Source: Candidatus Euphemobacter frigidus (GTDB lineage Bacteria > Auribacterota > Erginobacteria > Erginobacterales > Erginobacteraceae). From it: DNA of 64,000 nucleotides. Numbering within the stretch: the first letter of the stretch is position 1; every line of letters starts with the position of its first letter. The notes under the pieces are model-generated. The model saw only the letters and a program-made list of their open reading frames with translations, ran no database searches and had not been told where the DNA came from. Below are positions 39,936-49,828 of this stretch, in pieces. The position numbers were made by a program, and so were the translations under genes. The stretch spans positions 1-64,000 of the forward strand of contig JAVCDH010000003.1 in NCBI GenBank assembly GCA_030765805.1, given 5' to 3'.

Positions 39936-41159
39936 ATGATTACCAAAAAATTTATCGAAGCGGTTCCCAAGACCGATCTTCATGTTCATCTGGACGGCTC
40001 TCTCCGTCTATCAACTCTAATCGATATAGCCAAGCAGGAGAAGTTTGAGCTTCCATCGTACACGGAAGAAGGTCTGAACGAGCTGGTTTTTAAGGATAAT
40101 TACGCCGACCTGGAAGAATACCTGGCTGGTTTCCAATATACGGTCAAAGCTATGCAGACCCCTGAAAACCTGGAACGGATCGCCTATGAATTCGCTCAAG
40201 ATAATCAGGCCGAGGGGGTACGTTATGTTGAAGTGCGTTTCGCTCCCCAGCTCCATGTCAACTCCCGGATGGATCTGGAGAATGTCCTGACGAGTGTGAA
40301 TCGGGGGATGGAGCGGGCCGCGAAAGAATACAACGCGCGCCCGGCCATCACCAGCGGCGAAGAACCTCTTTTTATTTACGGAATTATTACCTGCGCGCTG
40401 AGGTTCTTTGGGAGGAGGATGTCCGAGTATTATCGGATCTTTCTTGATGCTCATCCATTTTCAGACCAGCGACGCAACTTCGGCGTCGCCTCTTATGAGC
40501 TGGTTCAGGGAGTTGTTCAGGTCCGGAACCGTCTATCTCTCCCTATCGTTGGTTTCGATCTGGCCGGCCCGGAGTACGGCTTTCCGGCCGATGATCATTG
40601 GAAGGCGTTTCATTTCGCGCAGAAGAACTTTCTCCACAAAACCGTTCACGCCGGAGAGGCGTACGGCCCGGAGTCCATCTTCCAGGCTATTACCGATCTC
40701 TATGCGGAGCGCCTCGGGCACGGTTACTATCTCTTCGACGAGTCCAAGATCACCAACCCCGAGATAAAGGACAGAAAGAAATACATCCAGAATCTCAGTC
40801 AGTATATCGCGGACAGACGCATTACCATCGAAGTCTGCCTGACCAGCAACCTTCAGACCAACCCACTGATCGGGGATATCGCCAATCATCAGTTTAAGAA
40901 GATGAAAGAAGCGAAACTCAGCGCCACCTTCTGTACCGATAACCGGCTGATGAGCAAAACCACGGTTACCCGGGAGATTGGGCGGGCGGTCAATGCCTTC
41001 GCGATTGATCCCAAGGAATTAAAGAATCATATTATTTACGGGTTCAAGCGGTGTTTTTACCCCGGTAAATATACCGAGAAACGCCGCTATGTCCGCACTA
41101 TTATTGATTATTACGAGGAACTGGAAAGAGAGTTTGGACTGTTTTATCCTTCAATATGA
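39936..41159 (+). CDS. Adenosine deaminase-family protein
   Basis: A 407-residue amidohydrolase of the adenosine/adenine deaminase family. Metal ligands are seen in TDLHVHLDGSL (HxH), the catalytic HAGE in VHAGEAYGPESI, and RLGHGYYL. The last Asp is in FCTDNRLMS, where the usual second Asp of (S/T)DDP is Asn. An EVCLTSNLQTN segment matches EVCPTSN. It should deaminate adenosine or a related nucleoside. The unusual TDN and an insertion around residues 125-170 mean the exact substrate is uncertain. The stop overlaps the next gene's start as ATGA. Confidence 0.88.
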   Translation: MITKKFIEAVPKTDLHVHLDGSLRLSTLIDIAKQEKFELPSYTEEGLNELVFKDNYADLEEYLAGFQYTVKAMQTPENLERIAYEFAQDNQAEGVRYVEVRFAPQLHVNSRMDLENVLTSVNRGMERAAKEYNARPAITSGEEPLFIYGIITCALRFFGRRMSEYYRIFLDAHPFSDQRRNFGVASYELVQGVVQVRNRLSLPIVGFDLAGPEYGFPADDHWKAFHFAQKNFLHKTVHAGEAYGPESIFQAITDLYAERLGHGYYLFDESKITNPEIKDRKKYIQNLSQYIADRRITIEVCLTSNLQTNPLIGDIANHQFKKMKEAKLSATFCTDNRLMSKTTVTREIGRAVNAFAIDPKELKNHIIYGFKRCFYPGKYTEKRRYVRTIIDYYEELEREFGLFYPSI

Positions 41160-42475
41160 AATCAAGAATTCTCTGCATCGGTGATATCCATCTCGGGAAT
41201 CGAACTACCAGACTGCCGTCGAACATCGGCGAATATGGGATTGACCCCTCCGAGTTGACACCGGCCGCGACCTGGCGCGCCGCGGTTAGTTGGGCGGTTG
41301 CCCATGATATCGAGGCGGTTCTTCTATCCGGGGATGTCATAGAGAACGACCGGGATCGCTTTGAAGCTTACGGACATCTTAAATGGGGAGTGGAAGAACT
41401 CCTTGCTTCCCGGATACCAGTCTTTGCCGTAGCGGGAAATCATGACTGGATGGCGTTGCCACGCCTCTCCGACCAGATCCCCGCTTTTCGGTTGCTCGGG
41501 CGAGACGGAAAATGGGAAGTGGTGGAGATAGATTTAAAGAACGGCACCCGGATCCGGATTGCCGGCTGGTCCTTCCGGGACCGTTATTACCGAAAGAACC
41601 CGATCCGGGAACTCTCCCTCACCCGGGACTCGGATCTACCCACTCTGGGGCTCCTTCACTGCGATCTTGACGCCTCCGGGAGTCCTTACGCTCCCGTCTC
41701 CTCCCGCGACCTGGAAGAAGTTCCGGTGGACGCCTGGTTCCTCGGCCACATCCATAGACCATCCCCTCTCTCCGGGCCCCGGCCGATCGGGTATCTCGGC
41801 AGCCTCTCCGGCCTCAACCCCGGAGAACCGGGCCCGCACGGCGCCTGGCTGGCGACCGTGAATGGACCGGGAGATGTCCAGATCGAACTTCTTCCCCTGA
41901 GCCGCCTTCGCTGGGAAGCGCTGGAGGTCGCGATCGACGGGGTTGAAGGCTCCGATCCGGAAGATCTGAAAGACGCTCTCTTTTCCTTGATGCGACGGGC
42001 GATTGGGCGGGCCCATGAAGACGTCGTCGCCTCCCCGATCAGGCCCCGCGTGGGCGGCTGCCGTCTCAGATTAACCGGGCGTACCGCCTCTCACCACCGG
42101 ATCCGCACCCTGGCGCGAAGCCTTGTCTTTCCCCAGGAGACCCTCGGAGATACCCACTACTTCATTGAGAAGGTCATTGACGAGGGCGCCCCCGCCCTTG
42201 ATCTCGCCGGGTTGGCTGAGGGCTCCGATCCCCCGGCTGCCCTGGCCCGGCTGCTCGATGAGATTATAGAAAGAAAAGGACGGGCCGGGGAACTTATCGC
42301 CGCCGCCCGGGGATCCTTCGGAAGAACAACCGCCAATTCCCGATGGAGCCGGCTGCGAAGAAATCCTCCCGCCACGGATGACGAGATCCGGAGGATTCTG
42401 GTTACCGCGGGGTTCGAGGCCCTGGAAGAGCTCCTGGCCCAGCAAGGCGAGGGGGAAGTGAGAGGAAGACAGTGA
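41156..42475 (+). CDS. SbcD/Mre11/YhaO-like metallophosphoesterase
   Basis: A 439-residue calcineurin-like phosphoesterase. The metal-binding motifs are in order: ILCIGDIHLGNR, LLSGDVIENDRDRFEAYG, AVAGNHDW, LHCDLDASGSPY and AWFLGHIHRP. These are typical of nuclease subunits such as SbcD or YhaO. The C-terminal 170 residues form a cap and a coupling region. It is translationally coupled to the following SbcC-like gene (start GTG at 42472 overlaps its stop), so the two should form a DNA-end-processing complex. Confidence 0.9.
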   Translation: MKSRILCIGDIHLGNRTTRLPSNIGEYGIDPSELTPAATWRAAVSWAVAHDIEAVLLSGDVIENDRDRFEAYGHLKWGVEELLASRIPVFAVAGNHDWMALPRLSDQIPAFRLLGRDGKWEVVEIDLKNGTRIRIAGWSFRDRYYRKNPIRELSLTRDSDLPTLGLLHCDLDASGSPYAPVSSRDLEEVPVDAWFLGHIHRPSPLSGPRPIGYLGSLSGLNPGEPGPHGAWLATVNGPGDVQIELLPLSRLRWEALEVAIDGVEGSDPEDLKDALFSLMRRAIGRAHEDVVASPIRPRVGGCRLRLTGRTASHHRIRTLARSLVFPQETLGDTHYFIEKVIDEGAPALDLAGLAEGSDPPAALARLLDEIIERKGRAGELIAAARGSFGRTTANSRWSRLRRNPPATDDEIRRILVTAGFEALEELLAQQGEGEVRGRQ

Positions 42476-45400
42476 AGATCACCCGGATCACTATTCACCG
42501 GTTGCCCGGGATCGAACGGCCTTTCCGGATTGAGAGAATCGCTCCCGGGCTGAATATCATTCTGGGGCCGAACGGCTCCGGGAAGAGTTCCCTCTGCCGG
42601 GTCATCCGGCAGACTCTCTGGCCCGGGAATCCACCAGCCCGGACCCGGGCCCGGATCACCTGGGCCGAAGCAAAAAAAATCATCATCTCCGAGATCGAGG
42701 GCCGGGTGACCTGGCAACGCGACGGGGAAGATCTCCCCCCCCCCCGGAAGTGCCCCCCGGCTATCTGGCCCGGTGTTATACTCTAACCCTGCATGACTTG
42801 CTGAAAGACAAGAACCCCGGCGACCACAAGTTGGCGGAAGAGATCAAGGTTAAGATGGCCGGGGGATATAACCTTCCCGCGGTCGAAGATTTATTTCGCC
42901 TGAAAACAAATCACGCCCGAAATGAAGCTAAACTGTTATCCGAAGCGGAGGCCGAGCTCTCACGGCTCCAGAATGAACGCAGAGGACTGGCCGAGGAGGA
43001 GGACCGATTGGGCTCCCTTGAGAAAGAGCGGGAAGAGAGCCGCGCCGCGGCGCAGGAGATGATCGCCCTTACCAATGCCGGGGAACTGGCTAAAAAGCGC
43101 GAAGAAGTTGACGCGCTCCGGCCTGTCCTCGCCGGATTTCCCAAAGGAATGGAGGACTTACAGGGGAACGAACTGGAACGGATCAGAGAGATCGAGGATG
43201 AGATCGAGGAGTTGGAGACAAGTATCGCGGGTTATCGCCGGGAGATAAGTGAGTCTTCAAGCGAGCTGGATGAGAACAAGCTTCCGGAAGGCCCGGTCGA
43301 TGAGACAACGATCGCCACCTGGGAGGAGCGTGGCCGCCGCCTGGAGCGGTTGGACCGGGAACGGGAGGATCAGGATAAGAACCGGGAACAGGCCGGAGAA
43401 CTCCTGGCGAAGACCGCCGAGCGGCTGGGAATCCGGGGAGAAGATATCATCTCCATTGAACTGAACGATCGGGATCTCGAAAAGGTTGATTCCTGGATAA
43501 AAAAAGCTATCCGGGTCAAGGAGCGACGCGGGGTGATCGAGGCTCGACTGGCTGACCTGTCACCGGAAAGGAATGGCGCCCAAAGGCAGGTCGATGAATT
43601 GCGGAGGGGGGCCGATCTCTTGCGGGACTGGTTGAGCAGCCCCGGAAGTCCGGCTCTGGTCAAGGAATGGTCTCCGATCCTCTGGAGTATCTCCGGTCTG
43701 CTGGTTGCGGCGGGGATTGTACTGTCTATCCTGCTCAGTCCCTGGTGCGTTATTTTGAGCGGGATGGTGATGGGGGTATTGGTGGCCCGCTCCGCCTCCG
43801 GGAGAGGGCGACAAGACCGGCGGGCCCCATTCCGTGAACGATTTGAGGAGCTTGACATTCCTTCTCCCACCACCTGGAGACGTTCTGATATCCGCCGGAA
43901 GTTGCGGGTGATGGAAGAAGATCTTCGGAAAGAAGAGAGGACACTTGAAGATATCCGGGAAGTCGCACGGCTTCAACATCAACTATCTATTCTTGATGAA
44001 GAGGCGCGAAAGGTCCGGGAAGAACGGGAAACAATTCGCCGGGCGGTTGGATTCAACCCGGCGGCCAGCGAGCTGGCGATCGGAGACCTGGTAGACCTGA
44101 TCCGGGCTTACCGGGCCGCCGCACTAAAAAGTTCGGAGGCGAAGGCCGGGTTTGCTTCGGCCGAGAAGATCTATTATGAAGAACTGAAGAAGCTGCGCTC
44201 CTTTCTTCTTCAGAAGCTGGGGAGATCACCGGATGACAGCCTGGAGGCCCGAAATCTTCTGTCATCCCTGAAAAACCGGAGTGACCGGATCAGGAACGCG
44301 GCGCGAAAAATCAAGAATGCTAAAAAGGAGGTTGCCGCCCGGGAAGCAAAGATTCAAAAAAAGCGGGAAAGGATAAGCAAGATTTTTCAGGCCGCCGCCC
44401 TCAGTCCGACTGATCCAGTCATCGCCCGGCGGCTACTGACCGATATGCTTGAGCGGCTGGATGAGTACCGGAAGAAGAAACGCCGGTTATACAGCCTCGA
44501 AAGCGCCGTAGCCGAACTTTCCGCGGGGCTCCGGGACCGGCTCGACCTGGTGGACCTGGACCCTTCCCAGGCCGAAATCCTCCTGGAGGAGGCGCGCCAA
44601 AAAGAAAGGCAACTGGAAGATATTATCGGCGCTATCAATAAGATAACATACCGGATTGAGGAAGCCAAGCACGGGGATTCTCTGGAACAAGCCATGGCCG
44701 AAATCAAGGCCGCCTCCCTACAACTGGAAGAGAGATACATTGAAGCGCTGAGGGCGGATGCCGGGAGGCTGCTGCTTTCGAAAGCTGAAGAGGATTATGA
44801 AGAGAAGAGCCGTCCGGCGGTTCTCGATCAAGCGGCCCGGTGGTTCTCTACCTTCACCCGCTCACGATATGAGCTCCGGGTCTCAGTCGACCCCGGTGCC
44901 CCCGTCTTCCAGGCTCTGGATACCGATACCGGCCGGGGACTGAAGCTGGATGAACTCTCCGACGCCACCCGGGTTCAGCTGTTGCTGGCCGCGCGCCTGG
45001 CCTTTGCCACTCAGGCTGAACGGAGCACTTCACTTCCTCTCTTTCTTGATGAGGCGCTTACCACCTCCGATCCCGACCGTTTTCAAGCCGTTGTTCAAAG
45101 CTTGATCGTTATGGTGGAAGAAGGACGTCAGATCTTCTATCTCACTTCCAACCCATCCGATGTTGAACTATTCAGGGTTGTCTGCCGGAACCAGAACAAA
45201 AGGAAGCCGAATCTGATCAACCTCGGCCGGATCAGAAAGATATCTTCGGCCGAATTCAAGCCCGAGATGCTCTCCCTACCCGTCCCGGATCTTATCCCCT
45301 CGCCGGAGGGACTGACCGCGGCCCGGTACGGGAACCGCCTGGAAGTGCCGACGTTCGACCCCTCCGCTCCGGTCTCTTCCTGCCATCTCTTTTACATCCT

Positions 45401-45923
45401 TCGCGACGATCTGAAATTGTTATATAATATCATGGAAAATATCGGGGTTAATACTATCGGGCAATGGCGATCTTTCGTTCGTTTTAACCGGAATCCTCCG
45501 GGAATCAAACCGGAAGAGAGAGATTTGATCAGCGCCCGGGCCGACCTCCTGGAGTACTTCGTGGAACAGTGGTCGATCGGGCGAGGCAGGCCCCTTAACC
45601 GGGAGGTCCTGGTGGAGAGCGGATCGATCAGTTCCAAGTATTTAGATAAGTTCGTGGAATTAGCCGGTGAACTGGGAGGTGATTCCCATCGATTTATCGA
45701 GTGCCTGGAAGAGGGCACCGATCCCAGAGCCCGGGGCTTCCGCAAGCTTAAGAAAGAGCAACTCCGCCTCTACCTGGAAGAGAACGGCTTCATCGATCAG
45801 CGTAATCGCTTGGAGAGAGAAGAGATAACGGCCGTAATCATGAAAAAACATGAACTATCCGGGCGGATGCCACCCGAAGAGATTGCCCGCCGGGTCTCTG
45901 AATTATGGAACTTGCTGAACTGA
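42472..45923 (+). pseudogene. SbcC/Rad50/YhaN-like ATPase gene interrupted by a frame change at a C11 tract
   Basis: The GTG at 42472 starts a Rad50-type N-terminus: MKITRITIHRLPGIERPFRI, then Walker A LGPNGSGKSSLCRVIRQ. The frame breaks at a run of eleven C (42735-42745) and would end at 42786. The continuing protein is in another frame (YLARCYTLTLHDLLKDK), with long coiled coils, a mid-protein hydrophobic stretch (ISGLLVAAGIVLSILLSPWC) and the C-terminal ATPase half (SDATRVQLLLAARLA, LPLFLDEALTTSDPDRFQ). About 230 extra residues follow. One more C would restore a single frame of about 1,150 residues. Sequencing error, slippage or phase variation are all possible. Confidence 0.85.
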
Positions 45924-45996
45924 AAAGGTATTATATCAATCGGGGCGGGCGGATTCTCCGCCAGAGGCGGATGCGCCTCCGGCGCAGAACCTAAAG

Positions 45997-46071
45997 TCGG
46001 GGCGGGGAGATTTGAACTCCCGACCTCCTGCTCCCAAAGCAGGCGCGCTAACCAGACTGCGCTACGCCCCG
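45997..46071 (-). tRNA. tRNA-Pro (UGG)
   Basis: A 75-nt cloverleaf on the minus strand with acceptor arms CGGGGCG/CGCCCCG, discriminator A, D-loop GCGCAGTCTGGTTAGCGC, anticodon arm CCTGC-TTTGGGA-GCAGG (anticodon TGG) and T arm GGGAGTTCAAATCTCCC. CCA is not encoded. A sigma-70 promoter lies 30-58 nt upstream. Confidence 0.97.
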
Positions 46072-46100
46072 CACTATTCGTGAAAACTTTCAATTTTCGA

Positions 46101-46129
46101 ATAATGCGAGGTAAAGGATGAGTTGTCAA
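46101..46129 (-). promoter_or_regulatory. Sigma-70 promoter of tRNA-Pro
   Basis: On the minus strand TTGACA (46129-46124), a 17-bp spacer and CATTAT (46106-46101). Start of transcription is expected near 46094, about 23 nt before the tRNA. Confidence 0.75.
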
Positions 46130-46385
46130 GAGATGAATATTGTCGGCGGGATCGGCCGGTATATCGGTGGTGGTACGGAGAATCCCCCGGACGGACGCCT
46201 CCCTTCCGCTGCCGCAGCCAAGGCTTTTTCCGCCCCGGGAGAAAGCTGAAAAGTTAACAATCCTGCGCCATCTGGCTGTCTTCTTCCGACATAAATACGG
46301 TCAAAACGCCGCTAAACTTTTTCTTTGAAAAATTTTGTTAAATAGCCCGATGACAATATAACCTGTCTTTGTTACAATCGGTTAA
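46130..46385. other. Gap between tRNA-Pro and the restriction gene
   Basis: The sequence contains no recognised gene. A 62-codon frame (46140-46328) has no family features. The only clear element is the promoter at 46350-46378. Confidence 0.45.
46350..46378 (+). promoter_or_regulatory. Promoter directly before the restriction gene
   Basis: ATGACA (46350-46355), a 17-bp spacer and TACAAT (46373-46378). Transcription should begin near 46385, at or just before the first possible start codon (46386). So either the message is leaderless or the true start is the in-frame ATG at 46410. Confidence 0.55.
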
Positions 46386-47123
46386 ATGAAGAAGAAAATC
46401 CTTCAAAACATGCAAGCGAGAGTCGGGAAAGCAGTGGCCGGTTACTGGCTTACCCGTGATAGCCAGACGAAAAGGCAGAAAAAATCTGGGCGTCTGGATC
46501 AAGGAGCTCGGGGGGCGGTAACCGGCGGAGCGCAGATGGATGGATTTATATCCTTACTGACGGAGATACTTCAAGAAGACGGTGTTCGTGAAGAGCATAT
46601 CTTTCGGAAGAGATGCCTGGAATTGCCGGGGTTCTTCCGGCCTACCAAGGAATGGGATCTGCTTGTTGTCCGGGATGAGCAACTTATCATCGCTCTGGAG
46701 GCGAAGTCACAAGTCGGCCCTTCGTTCGGGAATAATTTCAACAATAGAACCGAGGAGGCGATGGGAAACGCCCTGGATCTCTGGACCGCTTACCGTGAAG
46801 GGGCTTTCAATAGCACGGTTAAACCATGGTTGGGTTATATCTTCCTCATAGAAGATTGTCCCCAATCAAGATATCCGGTGAAGGTTAGAGAGCCCCATTT
46901 CGAGGTTTTCCCGGAGTTTAAGGGTGCTTCTTATGCGAAGAGATATGAACTATTCTGCCGCAAATTAGTCCGAGAACGACATTACTCCGCTACAACGTTC
47001 TTGATGGCTAATAAGGTTGATGGACTCAAGGGGATTTATACCGAGCCGGCGAATGATCTGAAATTTGAGTTATTTGCCCGTTCTCTCGTCGCTCAGGCGG
47101 CTGCTTTTGGGAAGAAGATATAG
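46386..47123 (+). CDS. Type II restriction endonuclease, XhoI/PaeR7I family
   Basis: Up to 245 residues. It matches what I know of R.PaeR7I/XhoI (cuts CTCGAG): DQGARGAVTGGAQMDGF, LPGFFRPTKEWDLLVV, and the PD-(D/E)xK-like core ALEAKSQVGPSFGNNFNNRT followed by DLWTAYREGAF and PWLGYIFLIED. The likely true start is the ATG at 46410 (MQARVGKAVAGYW) given the promoter position. The partner methylase begins 2 nt after its stop. CTCGAG occurs in this window (for example near 8367, 27666, 39225 and 51789), so host protection by methylation is needed. Confidence 0.88.
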   Translation: MKKKILQNMQARVGKAVAGYWLTRDSQTKRQKKSGRLDQGARGAVTGGAQMDGFISLLTEILQEDGVREEHIFRKRCLELPGFFRPTKEWDLLVVRDEQLIIALEAKSQVGPSFGNNFNNRTEEAMGNALDLWTAYREGAFNSTVKPWLGYIFLIEDCPQSRYPVKVREPHFEVFPEFKGASYAKRYELFCRKLVRERHYSATTFLMANKVDGLKGIYTEPANDLKFELFARSLVAQAAAFGKKI

Positions 47124-47125
47124 CT

Positions 47126-48055
47126 ATGATCCGTACGATTGAAATGGAAGATATCGTTACCTCACATCGCCTCATTCAGGGTGACGCGAGGCACCTGCCG
47201 TATATTTCTGACGGATCAGTTCATCTGGTCCTGACATCACCTCCTTACTGGACCCTCAAGAAATATAATGATAGTCCCGGTCAGCTAGGGAGTGTTTCTG
47301 ATTATGAAAACTTTCTCAATCAATTGAAAAAAGTATGGCAGGAAGCTTATCGGGTTCTGGTTCCGGGCGGCAGATTGGTCTGTGTAGTGGGGGACGTCTG
47401 CCTTTCCCGAAAGAAGCATGGTCGGCACGTTGTCGTACCGCTTCACGCGGATATCTGCGTGATCTGCCGGAAGATAGGATTCGATAATCTAAATCCGGTT
47501 ATCTGGTACAAGATTTCGAATGCAAGCTTTGAGGCGAACAACGGATCAAAATTCCTCGGCAAGCCTTACGAGCCTAACGCAATCATTAAGAATGACATCG
47601 AGTTTATTCTGATGCAGAGGAAACCGGGAGGGTACCGGAAACCGACCGCAGATCAACGGCGGTTAAGCAAGATCGGCAAACGTGAATTCAACGAATGGTT
47701 TCGCCAGTTCTGGACCATTACCGGGGCCTCGACCAGAAATCATCCGGCTCCTTTTCCCCTGGAATTAGCCTATCGCCTAGTTCGCATGTTCTCTTTCTGG
47801 GGAGATACCGTTCTCGATCCATTCTGCGGAAGCGGGACGACCATGCTCGCGGCTATGAGATGCAATCGGAACAGTATCGGAATCGAGATTGACCGGGAGT
47901 ATTGCCGAATAGCAGCCAATAGACTCCAAAATGAAACTCAGGATCTTTTTTTCAACTACCGTTTGGAATTCAAGAAACAGATCAACACCCAAGCTCGTGG
48001 TCTGGTCCTCCATGAAGAACGAGCGTTGTATAAAGCGAGGCGAAAAGGCATTTAG
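47126..48055 (+). CDS. DNA methyltransferase of the restriction pair (beta-class, TSPPY)
   Basis: A 309-residue DNA amino-methyltransferase. Motif IV TSPPYWTLKKY is near the N-terminus and motif I DPFCGSGTTMLAAMRC near the C-terminus, followed by SIGIEIDREYCRIAANRL. This permuted order defines the beta class. TSPPY is more usual for N4-cytosine methylases, although some N6-adenine enzymes have it. It should protect the CTCGAG-type sites recognised by the adjacent endonuclease. Confidence 0.9.
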   Translation: MIRTIEMEDIVTSHRLIQGDARHLPYISDGSVHLVLTSPPYWTLKKYNDSPGQLGSVSDYENFLNQLKKVWQEAYRVLVPGGRLVCVVGDVCLSRKKHGRHVVVPLHADICVICRKIGFDNLNPVIWYKISNASFEANNGSKFLGKPYEPNAIIKNDIEFILMQRKPGGYRKPTADQRRLSKIGKREFNEWFRQFWTITGASTRNHPAPFPLELAYRLVRMFSFWGDTVLDPFCGSGTTMLAAMRCNRNSIGIEIDREYCRIAANRLQNETQDLFFNYRLEFKKQINTQARGLVLHEERALYKARRKGI

Positions 48056-48080
48056 ATCCTTCAGCATGTTGGATCGTAGC

Positions 48081-49655
48081 CTATCTCCCTCGCCGGCTGC
48101 TTCTTGATTCGTTCTTCTCGCTCCTCCCTCCAACCGTGATATTCAAGGGGGCGTTATTACTCCCGGTAATACTCACTCCTGCTCCGGTGCTGCCTTTCCG
48201 GAAACTGATCCCGGGTCTGATTCCGGGAGTGGGGGGAGGGGCTACTCTAACAGATGGAGAAGAAACCGTTTCCGGAGGACAAACCGCCGGTTCGGGAGAT
48301 GAAGATGAAGTCGGAGAGACTGCCGGGGATGGGGTGGGGGAGGGGGAGAGCACGATCGTTGGGGACGGCCTGGGAGTCGGGGGAGGCGTTAATATCGACA
48401 ACAGTGTTGGAGAAAGAGAGGGGGGCGGGGACGGCGTGCCCTGAGTTTGCCGAAGGGGCGAGGGAGGGATGGAAGCTGTGGCTGACGGACTGGGAGCAGC
48501 TGTCCGGGTTGGTCGTGGTAATGGCGTGAGAGAAGGAGAAGTGGTTGGTGAGGGCATGAGAACGCGATCGGATATCGCGTAGAGATTGCCGTCAAAGCTC
48601 CCGAAATATACCCAATCTTCCCGCACAGCGGGAGATGACCAGACCGCGGCTCCGGTCTTGAACCTCCATCTTCCGCGCCCGGAGTCCGCCTCAACCCCGT
48701 AAAGACAACCGTCGAAACTACCGAAGTAGACCACACCGTTGGAAACGAAGGGAGAGGAACGGAGAGGCCCGCCGGCTTCGAATCTCCACCTCTTCCGTCC
48801 GGTCGCTCCGTCAACCGCGTAAAAGTAATGGTCCATGCTCCCGAAATATACCGTCCCATCGGCGATAACCGGTGAGGATGATACTGAGGCGCTGGTTCTG
48901 AACCTCCATCTCTCCCGGCCGGTGGTACTATCCAGAGCGTAGAGATGGCCATCATTGCTGCCGAAGTAGATTGCCCCGTTAAAGATGGCAGGGGTTGACC
49001 AGACCTCACCCTCTGTTTTAAATCTCCACTTAACCCGGCCTAGAGCCGAGTCTACCGCATAGAGACAGCCGTCGTTGCTACCGAAATAAATCGTACCGGC
49101 CGCTATCAGAGGAGAGGACCAGATACCGTCTCCTGTTTTTTGAACCCATTGTTTTTCCCCGGTATCCGCCGCCAGGGCATAGAGGTTGCCGTCATTACTG
49201 CCGAAGTAGACCTTGCCTCCGGCCAAGGCGGGAGAAGAAGCAACCTCATCTCCCGCAGCGAATCTCCATATCTCCCGGCCGGTCGCTCTGTCAACCGCGT
49301 ACAGATTATGATCCAGGCTTCCGAAATAGACCACCCCACCGGCTACGGCAGGGGAGGAACAGACAGCAGCGGCCGTTTTGAATGACCACTTTTCTTCACC
49401 GGAAAAACTATCCAGGGCGTACAGGTTCCCGTCATTGCTCCCACAGTAGATGGTGGACCCGGAGATAACTGGAGAAGAGTAAACAAACGCGCCGGTATTG
49501 AACATCCACCGGGGTTTATCATGGCGGATCCGGGTCTCATTCCCGGAAGTTCCCGGGAATAACCGGTTCGCCGGTTCGAAAGACCCTTTCTCCGGACCGC
49601 GGCATCCCGGGATCAGGATGATCATCAGCCCAATGCTGATTACATATTTTTTCAT
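48081..49655 (-). CDS. PQQ-like beta-propeller lipoprotein
   Basis: A 524-residue exported lipoprotein. The signal ends in LIPGC (Cys about 18). Residues about 45-365 contain eight propeller blades of about 40 residues, each with the pattern W-x-F-K-T-x-x-x-V-x-S-S-P-...-(V/I)-Y-F-G-S-x-D-x-x-L-Y-A-(V/L)-D. This is BamB/PQQ-like, but there is no dehydrogenase. A long Pro/Ser/Thr-rich linker follows (about 370-480) and then a short end (SITGSNNAPLNITVGG). It could be a surface scaffold. It is convergent with the methylase gene. Confidence 0.87.
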   Translation of the reverse strand: MKKYVISIGLMIILIPGCRGPEKGSFEPANRLFPGTSGNETRIRHDKPRWMFNTGAFVYSSPVISGSTIYCGSNDGNLYALDSFSGEEKWSFKTAAAVCSSPAVAGGVVYFGSLDHNLYAVDRATGREIWRFAAGDEVASSPALAGGKVYFGSNDGNLYALAADTGEKQWVQKTGDGIWSSPLIAAGTIYFGSNDGCLYAVDSALGRVKWRFKTEGEVWSTPAIFNGAIYFGSNDGHLYALDSTTGRERWRFRTSASVSSSPVIADGTVYFGSMDHYFYAVDGATGRKRWRFEAGGPLRSSPFVSNGVVYFGSFDGCLYGVEADSGRGRWRFKTGAAVWSSPAVREDWVYFGSFDGNLYAISDRVLMPSPTTSPSLTPLPRPTRTAAPSPSATASIPPSPLRQTQGTPSPPPSLSPTLLSILTPPPTPRPSPTIVLSPSPTPSPAVSPTSSSSPEPAVCPPETVSSPSVRVAPPPTPGIRPGISFRKGSTGAGVSITGSNNAPLNITVGGRSEKNESRSSRRGR

Positions 49656-49757
49656 TATTGGAGGAAAGATAACAAAACCAATATTATCTTACTCTGTCAA
49701 CTCTGTATACTGCAAGATTGACCTTTTTCTTTAGTTATTTTCCGGAAGGAATTTATC

Positions 49758-49786
49758 TTGACGCTGTTACCAATTTCCCCTATTAT
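49758..49786 (+). promoter_or_regulatory. Strong sigma-70 promoter
   Basis: TTGACG (49758-49763), a 17-bp spacer and TATTAT (49781-49786). Transcription should start near 49793 and meet the ribosome site GGAGGTG at about 49815 and the ATG at 49829 of the polyproline protein. Confidence 0.8.
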
Positions 49787-49828
49787 GTTATCAACAATCT
49801 TAACTCGCAACACAGGAGGTGTTGGCAA

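Noticed and set aside
45797-46129. Minus-strand frame overlapping the tRNA-Pro
   Set aside because: It reads through the tRNA and the end of the SbcC-like gene; not a gene.
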